Assembly (NCBI RefSeq): GCF_963678975.1
Contig: NC_089272.1
Span: 992,001-1,056,000, forward strand
Direction: 5' to 3'
Source of the DNA: Dysidea avara
Lineage: Eukaryota > Porifera > Demospongiae > Dictyoceratida > Dysideidae
Length of the DNA: 64,000 nt
Shown: positions 11,953-23,464 of the stretch, piece after piece
Layout: each line of letters begins with the position of its first letter
How positions within the stretch are numbered: position 1 is the first letter of the stretch
Program-made: the position numbers and the translations under genes
The notes under the pieces: model-generated
What the model was told of the DNA's origin: nothing
What the model saw: the letters and a program-made list of their open reading frames with translations, nothing else
Databases searched by the model: none

Positions 11953-13528
11953 ATGCAACTGCAGTCAACTAACACTCATTTTAACTAGTAAACCCTTAAC
12001 AACACTTTGCCTTTCATCTTGTACTGCATTGAAACGATCAAGATACTCTATTAGAGCAGTCACAAAACAGCTGTAACACAGCAATCAATATTTAGCATAG
12101 TTACAACTTCTGCTTAGCATTGGATTGTATAGTTTAAATTACTAGCTACTTACAGACTTTACAATATAAAAATATGGCACTTGTAGAAATGTGACTGTTC
12201 TATTAGAGTATCTCGATCTACTTCAAGCATTGACTAATTCAAGTGAAGAAGCTACGCCCCTGCCGAGAGATCTTGTGAAATGAAATGAGAATAGTAAAGA
12301 AAAGGCAAGTATGTACAGAGACAATAGAGGGGCGCGTAATTATGTCCTGTTGTAAATAAACGCCTTTAAAATTTATATTACTGCTAAATAAACGCACCAG
12401 AATAGGCTTGTGTGGCTGTTGTCTCCAAGGTTGTCTCATTACTTGTCTTTTCGTGTTGAAGGGATCTAATCGCAATTGGTGAGTTTAACTATACATGTAT
12501 TTGTGTTGTAAAACTTAATTGTAAAAGGCGATTAGCACATATCATGATAAACATGTATTTGTCACAGTAGAGTCTCTCACGGACCAGGGTAAAAAATTTA
12601 CTGCTATATTTAGAGGTTGTAGCGTTTGTATATCTTAGTATCTTAATAAATAATCCCCCATGATCACTAATCACTAATAGTACAGTGAAAACTGGTCATT
12701 ATTCAGGCCGTAGGGACAAAATTTTCTGACCTTGCCTTTTAAAGAGGTGGCTGCATTATGCGGCCTTAAAAAAAGGTAAGAAGCATGCTGTTCTAACTGG
12801 CTATAGAGATGGATTTAGTGTATGACAGCGTATGAGACAGTGAGTGCTGGCAGCAAGGGGGCAGCCAATCTGTTAGAGCACCAAAAGCACTGCTTCAGAC
12901 ATAGGCAGTTGACTGTCAGCCCCAAGTGTAAAAAGTTTCACTATTGGTCCTTATAAGCTCCTGATGAAGAAAGTGATGAAGTCATTATCCATAGGATATA
13001 TTTTTCAGAGTATCCATTTCAGTTCTACAATATAGTAGCCAAGCATAAGATGAACATAACAGTAGTTTAGTGGTGACCACAACACTGCCTGAGTTAAACT
13101 GTGGTGAGATTTGAGACTACCAGAAGCCCTGGAATGTCTTCAACACATGAAATACCAAATATCTAATGCCTGGCTTTCATCCACAGTGGACCTGTCTTGG
13201 TGGCCACTTGTACAGAAGGGAAACAGCTGCTACACAGTCTTGTGAGCGAAACAGCTAGTTGCCACACCCCTTAATTATCAATTTGTAAAATCTTTAGCAA
13301 AATTGTGTGTGCGAGCAAGTGTGATGTGGCAGTGCCGTGTATATGGTTGCTGCCTAGCAGTGACATATCATGAGTATTGAAGTCACAATGCGTTACTGTA
13401 TCATCCATCTAAATACAATCTCTGAATGTGTCATTTTGTGTAGAGCATCTTCCACAAGAAGTGACCTGCAGGTTTCAGTGTATATTGTTAACCATTAATA
13501 TTGTTCACAATATTGTGAACTATATGTA
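11953..13528. other. Non-coding DNA
   Basis: Two isolated copies of the tactct(a/t)ttagagcagtcac module near 12040-12062 and, inverted, near 12191-12215. A diverged cagtgaaaactgg end near 12690 resembles mariner-type MITE termini. No convincing exon. Confidence 0.4.
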
Positions 13529-13704
13529 CAGTGAAACCTCACTTAGTGGCCACCTCTTTAATAAGACCACCTCATTATATTGGCCACCTCTAGTAGGTCC
13601 CAAATATAGCTAAGCATTACTTATGACCTCATTAGTAAGGCCACCTTGTTATTCAGGCCAAATTTTTTGGTCCCACAGCCTGCCATATTAATGAGGTTTC
13701 ATTG
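13529..13704. mobile_element. Mariner-type MITE with TA duplication
   Basis: Starts cagtgaaacctcacttagtg and ends with the inverse taatgaggtttcattg, flanked by TA at 13527-13528 and 13705-13706. Related to 1976-2111 by the shared cagtgaaacct terminus. Interior repeats of a tggccacctc type. Non-coding. Confidence 0.75.
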
Positions 13705-14812
13705 TACTTATGTGAATTTTTATTTTTCGTAACTTTTCTTCAGGTTTACTGATGGGCATTATGAAGCATTGTTGACTGGTACGTGTATAATGTGGTGACT
13801 TGAAATGCTAAAACAGTACGTAGCATGTCTTGTATGTACATGTAATGTGTTGTAATGTGTCCACACATCCACACATCTTAGAAATAAATATAATTGTATT
13901 CTCTATAAATAGTCAGTTCCATTGTGCCACTGGGTCATAAGTTGGTTGAGTATGGATCATCGGCACTTGAGTCACATTTTGTCCTGGCCAAGTGGATCTC
14001 ATCCACTGACAGAATATACAGGATCAGATCACGTGTATAAATTACGGTGGAACTTGTTTATTGCCACCTTCACTCATTCAGCAGGTAACAGTGTATAAAT
14101 TCTCAATTGGAATTGGCTTTTCAAGAGTGGTTGTCTTTCTATACTAGTGGCCATTAAGACAGGTTGTACTGATAAAGTGTACATACTAGAGATGCAACAA
14201 TATCCTCCACTTAGTGTCGTTTGATAGTGATGCAATGGAGACTATGTATTATTACATTTAAATACTATACTATTATATTGCAACTCTAGCACGTATTTAT
14301 AACAGGAATGTTTGTTAACTGTTTAGACATACTGGAGCCACACCCACTCATCTGGATTCTACAAATGGAGTCATACCAACTTGTTGTCATCATACTTACT
14401 CGTTACTCCCATTGTGTTTGGTTGAATATACATGCCGTCATGTGAGACTTGCTACCATGGCGGGCCACTGGAAAACATTTGCATAGCAGTTATATTACAG
14501 TCATTATTGTACAATTCTTACATTATTGTTGTGAAAAGTGTTTGGTATTCATGTGTCTCCTCTGTATGTTGTAATTACATGTATAATTTTGTGTGCATGG
14601 GGGTGCTATAAAATGCAATAATGCATGGTGACAATTGTATTAGGCGATTTTGCACACTTCCATTTAAGCTAGCTACATGTGCTAATTACTCACAGCTTGT
14701 GTCAACAACTGGTAACCGCAGTTGTACTCTTGTGTCATTCTTTAAGCCGCGCCCTTAGAGGACAAATTATGTGGGGGCGACTAATTTCAAAACGAAGTAT
14801 GGTATGCAGCAC
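13705..14812. other. Non-coding DNA
   Basis: I see nothing convincing here. A weak inverted pair, ctagagatgcaa near 14188 and ttgcaactctag near 14278, could be a small element but has no target duplication. Confidence 0.35.
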
Positions 14813-15161
14813 CATAGATTATATCAAGAGTACATAATAATAGAGTAAGGAGGAGAGTGTCTAACTTCAGTGGATTCACCAAACTCACTGCGCTCAGACC
14901 TTGCGCAATCAACTATAGCCACCAAAGGTGACAAATGGCTTGCTCTATGAAGGAGGTTGTAGCACTTCTACTGCTTCAATTAGGAAATATCAACAGTCTT
15001 CTGTTCACTTAAAGGTATTGATTTATTACTAGAAGTTTTATGGATTGAAGTAGGAGGGTTTGAGCGCAGTGTGTTTGTATGGACTATGTTGAGAGTTAGA
15101 CACTCTCCTCCCTCTTCTATTATTATGTACTCTTGATTATATCTATGGACTATAATCTATG
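14813..15161. mobile_element. 349-bp MITE with 7-bp duplication
   Basis: Terminal inverted repeats of about 55 bp (start catagattatatcaagagta, end in tataatctatg) surround a 240-bp interior. The 7-bp sequence gcagcac lies directly on both sides (14806-14812 and 15162-15168). The right arm has an extra ctatggac-type partial duplication. Non-coding; superfamily not assigned. Confidence 0.75.
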
Positions 15162-15168
15162 GCAGCAC

Positions 15169-16301
15169 ACTTCTTGGTGGCTATATGTACTGATTAACTA
15201 CATAGAGCACCAGTTCATCATGACCGCAGTTGTGCTCTGCGTCATTCTTTAAATTCCGAGTAAAATTCTTAGAGCAAATGACGTGGGGGCGACTAAATTC
15301 AAATTTCAAACTAGCCATTCTCGAAAACAAATGTTTCAATCTGAACGAAACTTTTAGAACAGTTTAAAGACACATTGCCCTACATGCCAAGCGAGTATTG
15401 CGGAAATCATACAATGCCCGTATGATTTTACGGTACTGGGCTTTGCAGTGTGAGGACTCTGATTTTCCTTTCCCCAAACCCCCGTTGTAATTAATTGTGT
15501 TTGTAGTTTAGTTGTAGAGTAATTTGTATTGTAACTGTATTATAAAAAAAAAAATATTTATCGTGAAAACAATCCATATCCATCAATTAAGCGACTTTTA
15601 ATAAAAAAAAATTTATTGGCAAGATACACGCGTCTACACTGGAAGCAGGTTTTCAAGGCTCTGTTATGGAGCGTCAGATAACTTTTAAACCCTTTCCAGG
15701 TTCTAGCAGGAATGGCCAGCATGACATCTACTTTCACGTAAAATGTAACAGCTTAATACGGCCTTCTTCATGGTACAAAGTAGGGGGTTTAACATTACAC
15801 ATAGAACCATTGGCCATGAAAATATTGGCTCACCTCAACAATCCAGGCGCGAACGTTTTAACGATTCCAGGTTATACCAGGCTAGATCTATCCTTTCTTG
15901 AATACTTCAGCTAGCTATACCGTTCGTGACGAACGTTTTACACGGTACAAATAATTTTATAAAAATCACTATCTCAATCCAATAGTCGCATACCCTGGCT
16001 GAGCACTGATTATTAATGACGCGCGCGCTATATTGCGTGGGCGAGTTGCAATGGAGAAGTATTACGTTCTTGAATGTTTAATTCATCAACTTTTCAATGG
16101 TCAATAGTCCTTGTACATCATGCTAATAACTTTTTTAGATCACGTGATACATCTTTGTATTTTGTACATGTAATCAAATAAATATTTTGAAAAATGGTCA
16201 TTATAAAAATTTCAAGTTACTTGTTTGCAGTTCTCCAACGTATAAATCTGTGGAAAAAACAGTCACATTTAAATTGGTGAATTTAAAAAATCTTTATCAC
16301 G
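15169..16301. other. Non-coding DNA with one weak ORF
   Basis: An 82-residue plus-strand frame at 15666-15914 begins ATGGAGCGTCAG and has a fairly complex composition, but lacks a recognisable domain, splice signals or a partner exon. I do not call it a gene. The remainder shows nothing. Confidence 0.3.
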
Positions 16302-16363
16302 CACACACTACACACACACACACACACTACACACACTACACACACTACACACACACACACACA

Positions 16364-16394
<31 letters not shown>

Positions 16395-16424
16395 CTACAC
16401 ACTACACACTTCACTACATATTCA
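16302..16424. repeat. CA microsatellite
   Basis: Mixed (CA)n and cacacactacac repeats. The THTHYTH-type open frame over it is an artefact. Confidence 0.95.
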
Positions 16425-17018
16425 CATAAAAATAAAACACTACAAGGTATGGTAATGGTTGTTTACATTGGTTAATTTTGTGGTGTGCCACATATAGCAA
16501 CAAGGGATATGTGTATCTGTGATCAAGAATTTAATTTAGTTTGTAATATCAATCTTTGTCAACTAGAGATGAACTGGCTATTGGTAAAAAGCGAGGGGTA
16601 GCCAATGCCTTGGGAATCTTGTATGCTATGTGAGAAATCCAATCAGAAATACACAAATATATTAGAAACCAAATCCTAAATCCTAAATCATGTAAAAATA
16701 AAGGAGAAAGTGAGTTTAACAAAGTAGACAATGATCGATCATGAATAACTAGAACAAGATGTAGATCAACAACTGTACAGGTAGTTACTAGTTAGCAATA
16801 TCACTAAATGCTTTTAAAAATACATAAAGATTGGGAGTCTTGTATACGCCAGTTGAGTGCTTTGCTTGGGCATTGGCAACCCCATTTCTGTGTTTTGCGT
16901 GGGCGTTGGCTACCCCTCGGGAAAAATAAAATAATGAAAGACTATACAGAAGCTGATCTGTACAGAAGATGAGCCCTGCACAGCTACGTGGGCTTCTTTT
17001 TACAAAGCATACGTTCAC

Positions 17019-17905
17019 CTTATTTGCACATTGCCCAATCATCATCATGGACGCTTCCACCTCCCACCGTGCACTAAAGTAATAGAAACAAACATCATTA
17101 AATAATATAAGCATTAATATTATTATAGCATAACACAGCAGCACAATGTTACAGCATGATAAACAAACCGAAGTATTTATACAGAAAACTATGTCATAGA
17201 CATTTAATCGTCTTTGAGCAAGGCCATTTTAACGAAGGCGCAAATTGGGCGTGGGCGGACAATTCATTACATTCTTTTCGCCGTTTATAACTATCACTGG
17301 CAAACTAATGCATATACTATATCAAATATATTTAAACAGTTGTATGATACTTATAGACTGTTTTTTCACTGTCAACCACTTCTTGCGCGTGGGCGGCCCA
17401 CTACCCCTCCCCTCCGCACCCTCCAACCCACCCACCCTCTATATGATATACGTGCTATACAGCTGAGCATATAAAAGTTGCTAAAATTAACAGGTTTTTG
17501 TAGAATCAGTTTTATTTTTAAAATTCTAATTGAACAAACAGTACATTTTCATACTGTAGCTGAATGACATTTAAATACATTGAATTGTCTGATATGCTGG
17601 GATTTGTATTTGGCCTCTAGGTCGACTGAAACTTCGTTTGGTGCTGAAATCACGACTGTAGGGTAATCATGTATGGTGAAATCGATGATGTGAATCTTGA
17701 GTGAATACTGAAGCGATAACAGGGCGATCAATGTTCGGAATGCACAAAGGAACGTAAGGCATACATCTGCGGTTGCGTCTAACCGCATGCGATTAAAAAA
17801 AAATGAAACTTCTCCTTTGATGTCGGCAACCTCGATCACGAAACAATCAGCATGGATTTGCTTCACTGCTTGTGTGGTAGTTACTAGTGACACGATGAGT
17901 TCAAC
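17019..17905 (-). CDS. Possible host exons, unrecognised
   Basis: A minus-strand open stretch from about 17905 down to 17549 reads VELIVSLVTTTQAVKQIHAD and on through FFFNRMRLDATADVCL to SVDLEAKYKSQHIRQFNVFK; it could end at donor aca|gtatga near 17551. Composition is complex and protein-like. A second candidate (17073 to 17019) lies between ctttag and gtgaac and reads ARWEVEASMMMIGQCANK, but its phase does not directly fit the first. No family recognised and no ATG at the 5' side. A retroelement is inserted just upstream, so this may be a disrupted host gene. Confidence 0.3.
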
Positions 17906-17959
17906 TCCAGAGTTTCAGAGGGATAGCGTAAGTGACGGGTGGATTACAGGAAGGCCGAA

Positions 17960-19307
17960 TTTGACAACGTTCGTTCTTGTAAAATCCTCACCCAAGGGGA
18001 TCCGTTGGCCATGCCCTTTTATGCTTTGGCCACAATTCCACTTCTGAGGTGTCTCCCTTCGGGAGTGGAGCAGGTTTGGTATGCTGATGACGCTTGTGCT
18101 TGTGGGAAGTTGACTGTTTTGCGTAAGTGGTGGGACTGTCTGTGAAATTGGCCCTTCGTTTGGGTACTTTGTTAACGCGACCAAAACTTGGCTTATCATC
18201 AAGGGACATTTGCAGCAGGATGCTGCTTCAGTCTTCAGTGGTTCTGGAATTATAATATCTATGGAGGGCCGCCCTTATTTGGGGGCTGCTATTGGATCTG
18301 ATAGTTATGTGAATAGTTTTGTTGAGAAGGTTAAGGGCTGGTCTGCAGAGGTTATCAAGATTTGCGGAGAGTCAGCCCCATGCTGCGCCTTCACCCATGG
18401 TCTATCCAGTCGTTGGCTGTTTGTTTTTCGAACAGTTCCTTGTGTGTGTGATGCTTTTCAGCCACTTGAAGATATGATTCGCCAAGTATTTATTCCTACT
18501 TTAACTGGCTGTTCACCGCCCAGTGATAGTTCACGGCTTCTGTTTGCCCTTCCTGCTCGGTGGGAAGTCCTGGGTATTTTTGTCCCCACAAGAATATGTG
18601 TTAGTGAGTTGGCTGCATCTTGTGATGTCATGGAACCTCTTAGCCAATGTATATTGAATCATGATTTGAGTTTTGTTGAGGCTGTTGCCTCTCAGCAGGC
18701 CAGAAAGGCCCTTTTAAGGAAAGCCAAATCTGAACACTGTTCTACACAATTTGCTGAGCTATACCAACAGCTTGGGCCTTCCTTGAAGCGTGCAATGGAC
18801 TTGGCTACTGTTAGAGGTGCTTCAAGCTGGCTCACCACCTTACCTTTGAGTGAGCATGGTTTCACTCTCCATAGATCTGCTTTGGCTTTGAGGTATGGTT
18901 AGTCCCCACTTCGTCCTCCTTCCCTTTGTGCTTGCGGAACCTCCTTTTCTGTTGAGCATGCTTTGTCCTGTCCCAAAGGGGGTTTACCTTCCTTGCGTCA
19001 TAACGAGATTAGGGACCTTACTGCTACCCTTCTTACTGAGGTTTGCTCCCAGGTGTGTGTCGAGGCAGAGTTACAACCGGTTCAGCATTCTGATGAGTTC
19101 CCTCTTGCCACCTCTAATACTCAGGATTCGGTTCGCTTGGATGTTGCTGTAAACGGCTTCTGGGGTGGTCGTTCGGAGATGTTTCATTGATGTCCGTGTT
19201 TTTAACCCTTTTGCTCCTAATAGTTCCTCCTCTCTGTCTTCCACCTTTAGGAAGCATGAAAAGATTAAGCATCGTGCTTATGGTCAGCGGGTTCGAGAAG
19301 TGGAGCA
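17960..19307 (+). pseudogene. Retroelement polyprotein: reverse transcriptase and nuclease-like C-terminus
   Basis: The RT motifs TQGDPLAM (17990-18013) and WYADDA (18076-18093) define the palm region. After a frame break near 18140 the next frame (18210-18902) carries the connector, ending with GASSWLTTLPLSEHGF. After another break near 18895 comes EHALSCPKGGLPSLRHNEIR and RLDVAVNGFWGGRSE. The H-N-E-I-R-D and R-L-D-V blocks followed by IDVRVFNPFAP resemble a PD-(D/E)XK nuclease-type domain, known at the C-terminus of some non-LTR elements; that functional reading is inference. At least two one-base frame breaks make it non-functional as it stands. The N-terminus is missing. Confidence 0.75.
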
Positions 19308-19315
19308 TGCCGCTT

Positions 19316-20216
19316 CAGGGGCGTAGCTAGCCAGAAGGTGATGGAGGGGCAGGCATGCCCCCACGAAACACTCAAAATCATTCATAATTGCAAAAAAGGC
19401 TAATGACCCAATGGTGGGCTAGCCAACATATGGTGTTGTATTATTACAGCTTAAATAACTAGCTACGTAACCATTTCAGTACTGACTGCTTCCAATCGAG
19501 GTAGCTATATTCGTCGTGCATCATCGCACGTGCCACAACTGTACTCCAACAAATTCATCCACAGTCCGGTAGAGCTAATACTTTAGTGCAAATACAGGTT
19601 ACTTTACGTTAGCCACAGCCTGTGTTGCAGTCCTAGCACACTGCTGACAGGATGACGTATTCACTCACTTCACTCAGCGAAATTCAAATGCCATGTATTG
19701 CACGAAATCCCACCTGTCTTGCTAGCAGAACTTGTAAGCTTGACTGATCCACCTGACCGGCTGACTGACAAAGTAAAAACAGACTGCACTGCCGTACGTA
19801 CAAAGGTCCAGTGTGATGGACTCGATAAAATAAACTTAGTACATTTATTTAGCGAACACTTTATCACCTCGTAGACAGTAGGTTCGTAGCATCATCTGGT
19901 CTCCTTTGTCACTTGTGAGTTTTGACTCCTGCCGTGGAGAAGCGGGTCACTCTTTTTAGATTCAAAAATGTTCTATCACGCGAGTAATCTAGGCTAAATA
20001 TAGAAGTATGTGTCTAATATTTTCGTTCGATGGATTCACGAGCGAGTTGAATGTTGTGTGTGCGCATTCACTAGCAACCCCTGGTGATACCGCGTAGTAG
20101 TGTACATAATTTACAGTCATTTGCGTGTCAGTTTAATACTCGTAAACTTGTGACGAAGGTTTAAAAAAAATCATTTAGTGATGGGGGGGCAAACGCCCCC
20201 CTTAGCTACGCCTCTG
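19316..20216. mobile_element. 901-bp hAT-type element with 8-bp duplication
   Basis: Termini caggggcgtagctag and ttagctacgcctctg are inverted repeats, and the perfect 8-bp duplication tgccgctt sits at 19308-19315 and 20217-20224. CAGGGGCGTAGC ends with 8-bp duplications are classic hAT features. No transposase frame, hence non-autonomous. It splits the retroelement C-terminus between EHA and FTPIVLAATGG. A second, 3'-diverged copy starts at 63234. Confidence 0.92.
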
Positions 20217-20284
20217 TGCCGCTTTCACTCCAATTGTTTTGGCTGCCACTGGCGGTTTAGCCCATGAGGCTACTGTTTTTTATA

Positions 20285-20861
20285 GGTAGAGGCTATTCAT
20301 CCGGTTCCGGACGCCGATTTTACCAAGCTATTCGTCCGGCTCGATTCACGTGAATAAAAACTTAGACAAAAAGTAGTCCTCAAGCGAAAAAAAATTCACG
20401 ACCTGTCCGGGAATCGAACCCGGGACCTCCAGTGCGTGAGGCAAGGATCGTAACCACTGTGCTACGTGGCTCCCAGCTACCCGCTTCTCTTAGTTTCTAT
20501 ACCTTATATACGTAGAAACCTATATAAGAAGAATACCCAGTGAAGAGGAAACCAAAGCTGAACCCGACCCTAACCCTAACGTTAACGTTTACCTGTTAAG
20601 CACAATGATGACTTTCACTGTCTGTATGAAGGTAAGTTCTAGGGTTGGCCCGGCTTTGCAGGGACGTTCGCTTCGCTCGCTCCAACCCTAGCTCGCCTCG
20701 AACTCACCCAAAAACTTACCTTCATACAACTAGTGTGTTTGATACTCGAGTTACGGGTGACACTGTCGGACGAATAGTACCGGACGAACAGGACCACGCG
20801 ATCCGAACCGGACGAATAGCCTGGTGAAATCGGCGTCCGGAACCGGACAAATAGCCACTAC
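20285..20861. mobile_element. 577-bp Mutator-like MITE with 10-bp duplication
   Basis: Long terminal inverted repeats (start gtagaggctattcatccggt, end accggacaaatagccactac) include a second inner copy of the gctattcgtccgg motif. The 10-bp sequence gttttttata is duplicated at 20275-20284 and 20862-20871. Long inverted repeats with 9-11-bp duplications fit the Mutator superfamily. The interior holds a tRNA-like segment (20397-20475), an isolated ccctaaccctaac stretch near 20567 and a CpG-rich part near 20650-20700. Confidence 0.8.
20397..20475 (-). ncRNA. tRNA-derived (SINE-like) segment
   Basis: The minus strand shows an A-box-like gtagcacagtggtt, an anticodon-region ccttgcctcacgcactgg similar to tRNA-Val(CAC), and a perfect B-box ggttcgattcc with a CCGGG/CCCGG T-stem. 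The acceptor stem and anticodon stem do not pair well, so it is more likely a tRNA-derived SINE head or decayed tRNA than a working tRNA gene. It sits inside the Mutator-like element. Confidence 0.6.
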
Positions 20862-21174
20862 GTTTTTTATAAGCGACTTGCTTCTCTTCTGGCCACAAAG
20901 TGGGGAGATGATTATTCTGTGGTTCTGGGTTGGCTGCGTTGTTGCCTGAGCTTTTCGTTGTTGTGCTCGGCAATTCAATGTATTCGTGGGGCACGGTCTT
21001 CCATTGGTGTTTACACCAGGACTCCACAGTCAGTGTACTTAGTGACTGTGGAATCCCATTTGTCTGCTTAATTTTGTTCAGTTGTCCAGCACTTGCAATC
21101 TGTGCTGGGGGTGGTAGGAAAGGGCAGTCCATCAAGCCCGGGTTTAAAAAAAAACAAACGTAGTAGTCGCGTCA

Positions 21175-21340
21175 TTTATTGTCTGCGGCACGCGTTTCTG
21201 CTTTACTGGCTGTGCGACTCACTACCGAGAGTCTTGATAAACTAGGTAATAACTTGGTGGCACGTCTCTGTACTTTCTCCAGGAGATCAATATCTTTCGC
21301 CAAGTAAGGGCTCCAGACCTGGATGCAATACTCACATGAA
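21175..21340 (-). pseudogene. LINE reverse transcriptase C-terminal fragment
   Basis: Minus-strand reading gives [20 protein letters not shown] followed by [16 protein letters not shown], the conserved block after the thumb in CR1/Jockey-type ORF2 ([29 protein letters not shown]). Only about 50 residues survive, next to the tail of retroelement copy 1. Confidence 0.75.
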
Positions 21341-22046
21341 CTGGCACCCTTGCCCCAACCACGATAGCGTCATGATGGCTTACCAGACCACTAGTGAACC
21401 ACTTGGCTTGGCTTGAACCCATGCTGAAACCACAGCTCATCTAATACAGTAGCCTAAGGCACAGAATATACTACAACTCAAGCTACAACTTTGCAATTTC
21501 CAAGACAGAAATTTGGACATCAATGGTAGAAATTTGGAGATTAGGTAGAAATTTATCCAGAACTTAGAAATTTGGGTTGGAAAATTTCCATATTTCGAAA
21601 TAAAGTCGATGGATTTTGCATTTAGCAACTGAAAAACAACGGTGCAGGCCTCGTACACTGCCAGGAATAGCCTATCGCTTCGAGTTGAAAGGGGGCGTAT
21701 CCCTTACGTACGCGAACGAAAATGAAGAGCAGCTTTGAGGCTTTGTCGAGAGAATTTGTGGGAAAAAACACGTTAGTCGCACTATAAAACAGTTTAGAAG
21801 ATAGTTTTGTGCGTAATATGTTGGTAAAAGCGGTTTGTTTAACAAATGCTTCCTTAGCAGTGCATAGCAACGTAATTGAACGAATTACGAATATTTCATG
21901 AATTACGAAATACGAGAATTAGCTAATAATATTATTGCACAACCCAAAACTACCCTATTGTAAAGTAGTAATACATAGTTGGTTAATTCATAGTAGTATA
22001 TACTGCCTATAGTTAATTCCGCCTGGTTTTTGGAAGTAGCACAACA
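21341..22046. other. Non-coding DNA
   Basis: Contains low-complexity agaaatttgg repeats at 21500-21580. The minus-strand frame at 21622-21870 has no ATG and no recognisable domain. Nothing else supported. Confidence 0.4.
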
Positions 22047-22306
22047 TCAACTTGTTTTCATACACAGTAGTAGCTTGTGGAAAATTTGCTTGTCTCCGTT
22101 GGACAGTGGTTTATGCACTTGCATCTCCACGAGATAATCGGCACTCTCGCGAGCGTTCCTAGCCACATTGGAAACCGGCACCTTTTGTGCCTCCTCCATG
22201 GTCAACACTTGCTGATCTACCAAACTAACTACCAAGTCATCGTACGGGATGGAGTGACATAACCTCTCATAGTAGTCGGTGAAAATTTCCAATAGGTTGT
22301 TAGACA
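22047..22306 (-). CDS. CARD-like (death-fold) terminal exon
   Basis: The minus-strand exon begins after the acceptor ttactgtag at about 22306 and ends with TGA at 22047, coding for about 86 residues. The stretch YDDLVVSLVDQQVLTMEEAQ followed by ARNARESADYLVEM has the CARD pattern of a D-L-hydrophobic helix, a turn with 'gvLT.eE', then a helix with R/K and paired hydrophobics. No ATG is present at the 5' end, so upstream exons are expected at higher coordinates; none was identified. Death-fold assignment is by pattern only and moderate. A second CARD-like domain occurs at 58121. Confidence 0.45.
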
Positions 22307-23464
22307 CTACAGTAATTGCTTATTTGATTTTGTATAGTAATTAGAATAGCTAAGTACATAACATTGTATGGAACTCTATAACTGTAATCTTTGTAACTAC
22401 GTAGCTAAATTCATTTTATGATTGCTTTTTTTTCCTGAGCATATCAGCTGTGCTGTCTGCTCAGTAACAATAATAATAATAATAATAATAATAATAATTA
22501 TTATTAATTTTGTTTATGGATGTACAGGCATAAGCCTTTATCCTTAAAATACAAATACAATACATAGACATGGTCACAGACTTTTGTAAACCACAATCGA
22601 AGCTTAAAACAAGGATAAAAATTCGCGATGTGACTTGGTGGCTTCTATTTTGGTGCTGGAGCGGCTGCCCCTTCGAGGTTATCCGTTTACCTACAGGGCG
22701 ATTTGTTTGTAGCTGAATTCTCTACAGGCCTAGGGTGATCAGATTTGGTATGTTATGTTATTTTAAGTTAGTAACGGTTACTAAACACCATGTGAGCAAT
22801 GCAATGAAAAAATAAATCACAAGTTGTGGCTAGGGTAGGGTTTCCAACGTAAAAAATTAACATCTTCAAAATTATCTGCTAACTGTTGCTACATGTTGGA
22901 CTAACTCTCACTTGAATACAGCTGCAGTGGCAATAAATTCTATCAATTCTTTGAGATGGAAATCGATCAAAACTTGGTGTCTGCAAATCACGAGATTACG
23001 AGCTGTAACTCCCAGAAACGATGATCTTTTATCACAATACTGCACTTCAACCTTCCTCTGTGAGCAAAGCTACACCAAAAAGTATTGGTAGTTTGATTGG
23101 TGAAGCACGATTGCCGTAGCTGCATCATTTAGACAGGATTTTGGGGTCCATAAACGGGTTTTCGTCCACAAAGACCAAACGAATGATTACCAAAACTTCT
23201 TCACACCACAGTAGTAGTCATCCATCAACAAAGAAGTCACATACCAAGTATGGTTAAATTCTGAAGATGCTAACCATCTGGGCGAGCCCAGTATTGGACA
23301 AAAACAAGCACTGAGACCTTTGTTAGTCTGTTTTGAGTCTGCTGATGACAAGGCTAGTGTTGTTATTATTATTATTTACCTATACTGTACAACTTCAGAA
23401 ATGAAGAAAAATGTACAGACGAATCACAAAAAAAAATTAATACAATAAGTAAATTATAATTTAA
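22307..23464. other. Non-coding DNA with an AAT microsatellite
   Basis: An (AAT)n run covers about 22470-22503. 22960-23330 is a non-repetitive stretch with no open frame of note. I see no gene. Confidence 0.4.

Larger units (their letters stand above)
20225..21100 (+). pseudogene. Retroelement polyprotein, terminal part
   Basis: Continues after the hAT element with FTPIVLAATGGLAHEATVFY, is cut by the insertion at 20285-20861, then resumes with KRLASLLSSKWGDDYSVVLG and runs through WLRCCLSFSLL to a TAA near 21070. Reading across both target duplications restores one frame here, so both insertions landed in a coding sequence that was still continuous at this point. Confidence 0.75.
17960..21157 (+). 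mobile_element. 5'-truncated retroelement copy 1, with two insertions
   Basis: A non-LTR-like retroelement starts inside its reverse transcriptase and ends in a shared 3' untranslated region (gtgctgggggtggtaggaaa) and an A-rich tail near 21140-21157. It is interrupted by the elements at 19316-20216 and 20285-20861, both with target duplications, so removing them rejoins the coding sequence. Two further copies of the same family lie at 29210-29700 and 37600-38590. Confidence 0.8.

Noticed and set aside
16187..16429. 80-residue frame ending in a HTHTHYTH repeat
   Set aside because: Runs into the CA microsatellite; no motif.
20397..20475. Functional tRNA-Val gene
   Set aside because: Acceptor and anticodon stems do not pair adequately despite good A- and B-boxes; kept only as a tRNA-derived segment.
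20561..20590. ccctaaccctaac as a telomere seed
   Set aside because: Only two units, internal to a Mutator-like MITE; not a telomere.
21622..21870. 82-residue minus-strand frame
   Set aside because: Begins at TTG rather than ATG, no family similarity, and runs into an agaaatttgg low-complexity repeat.
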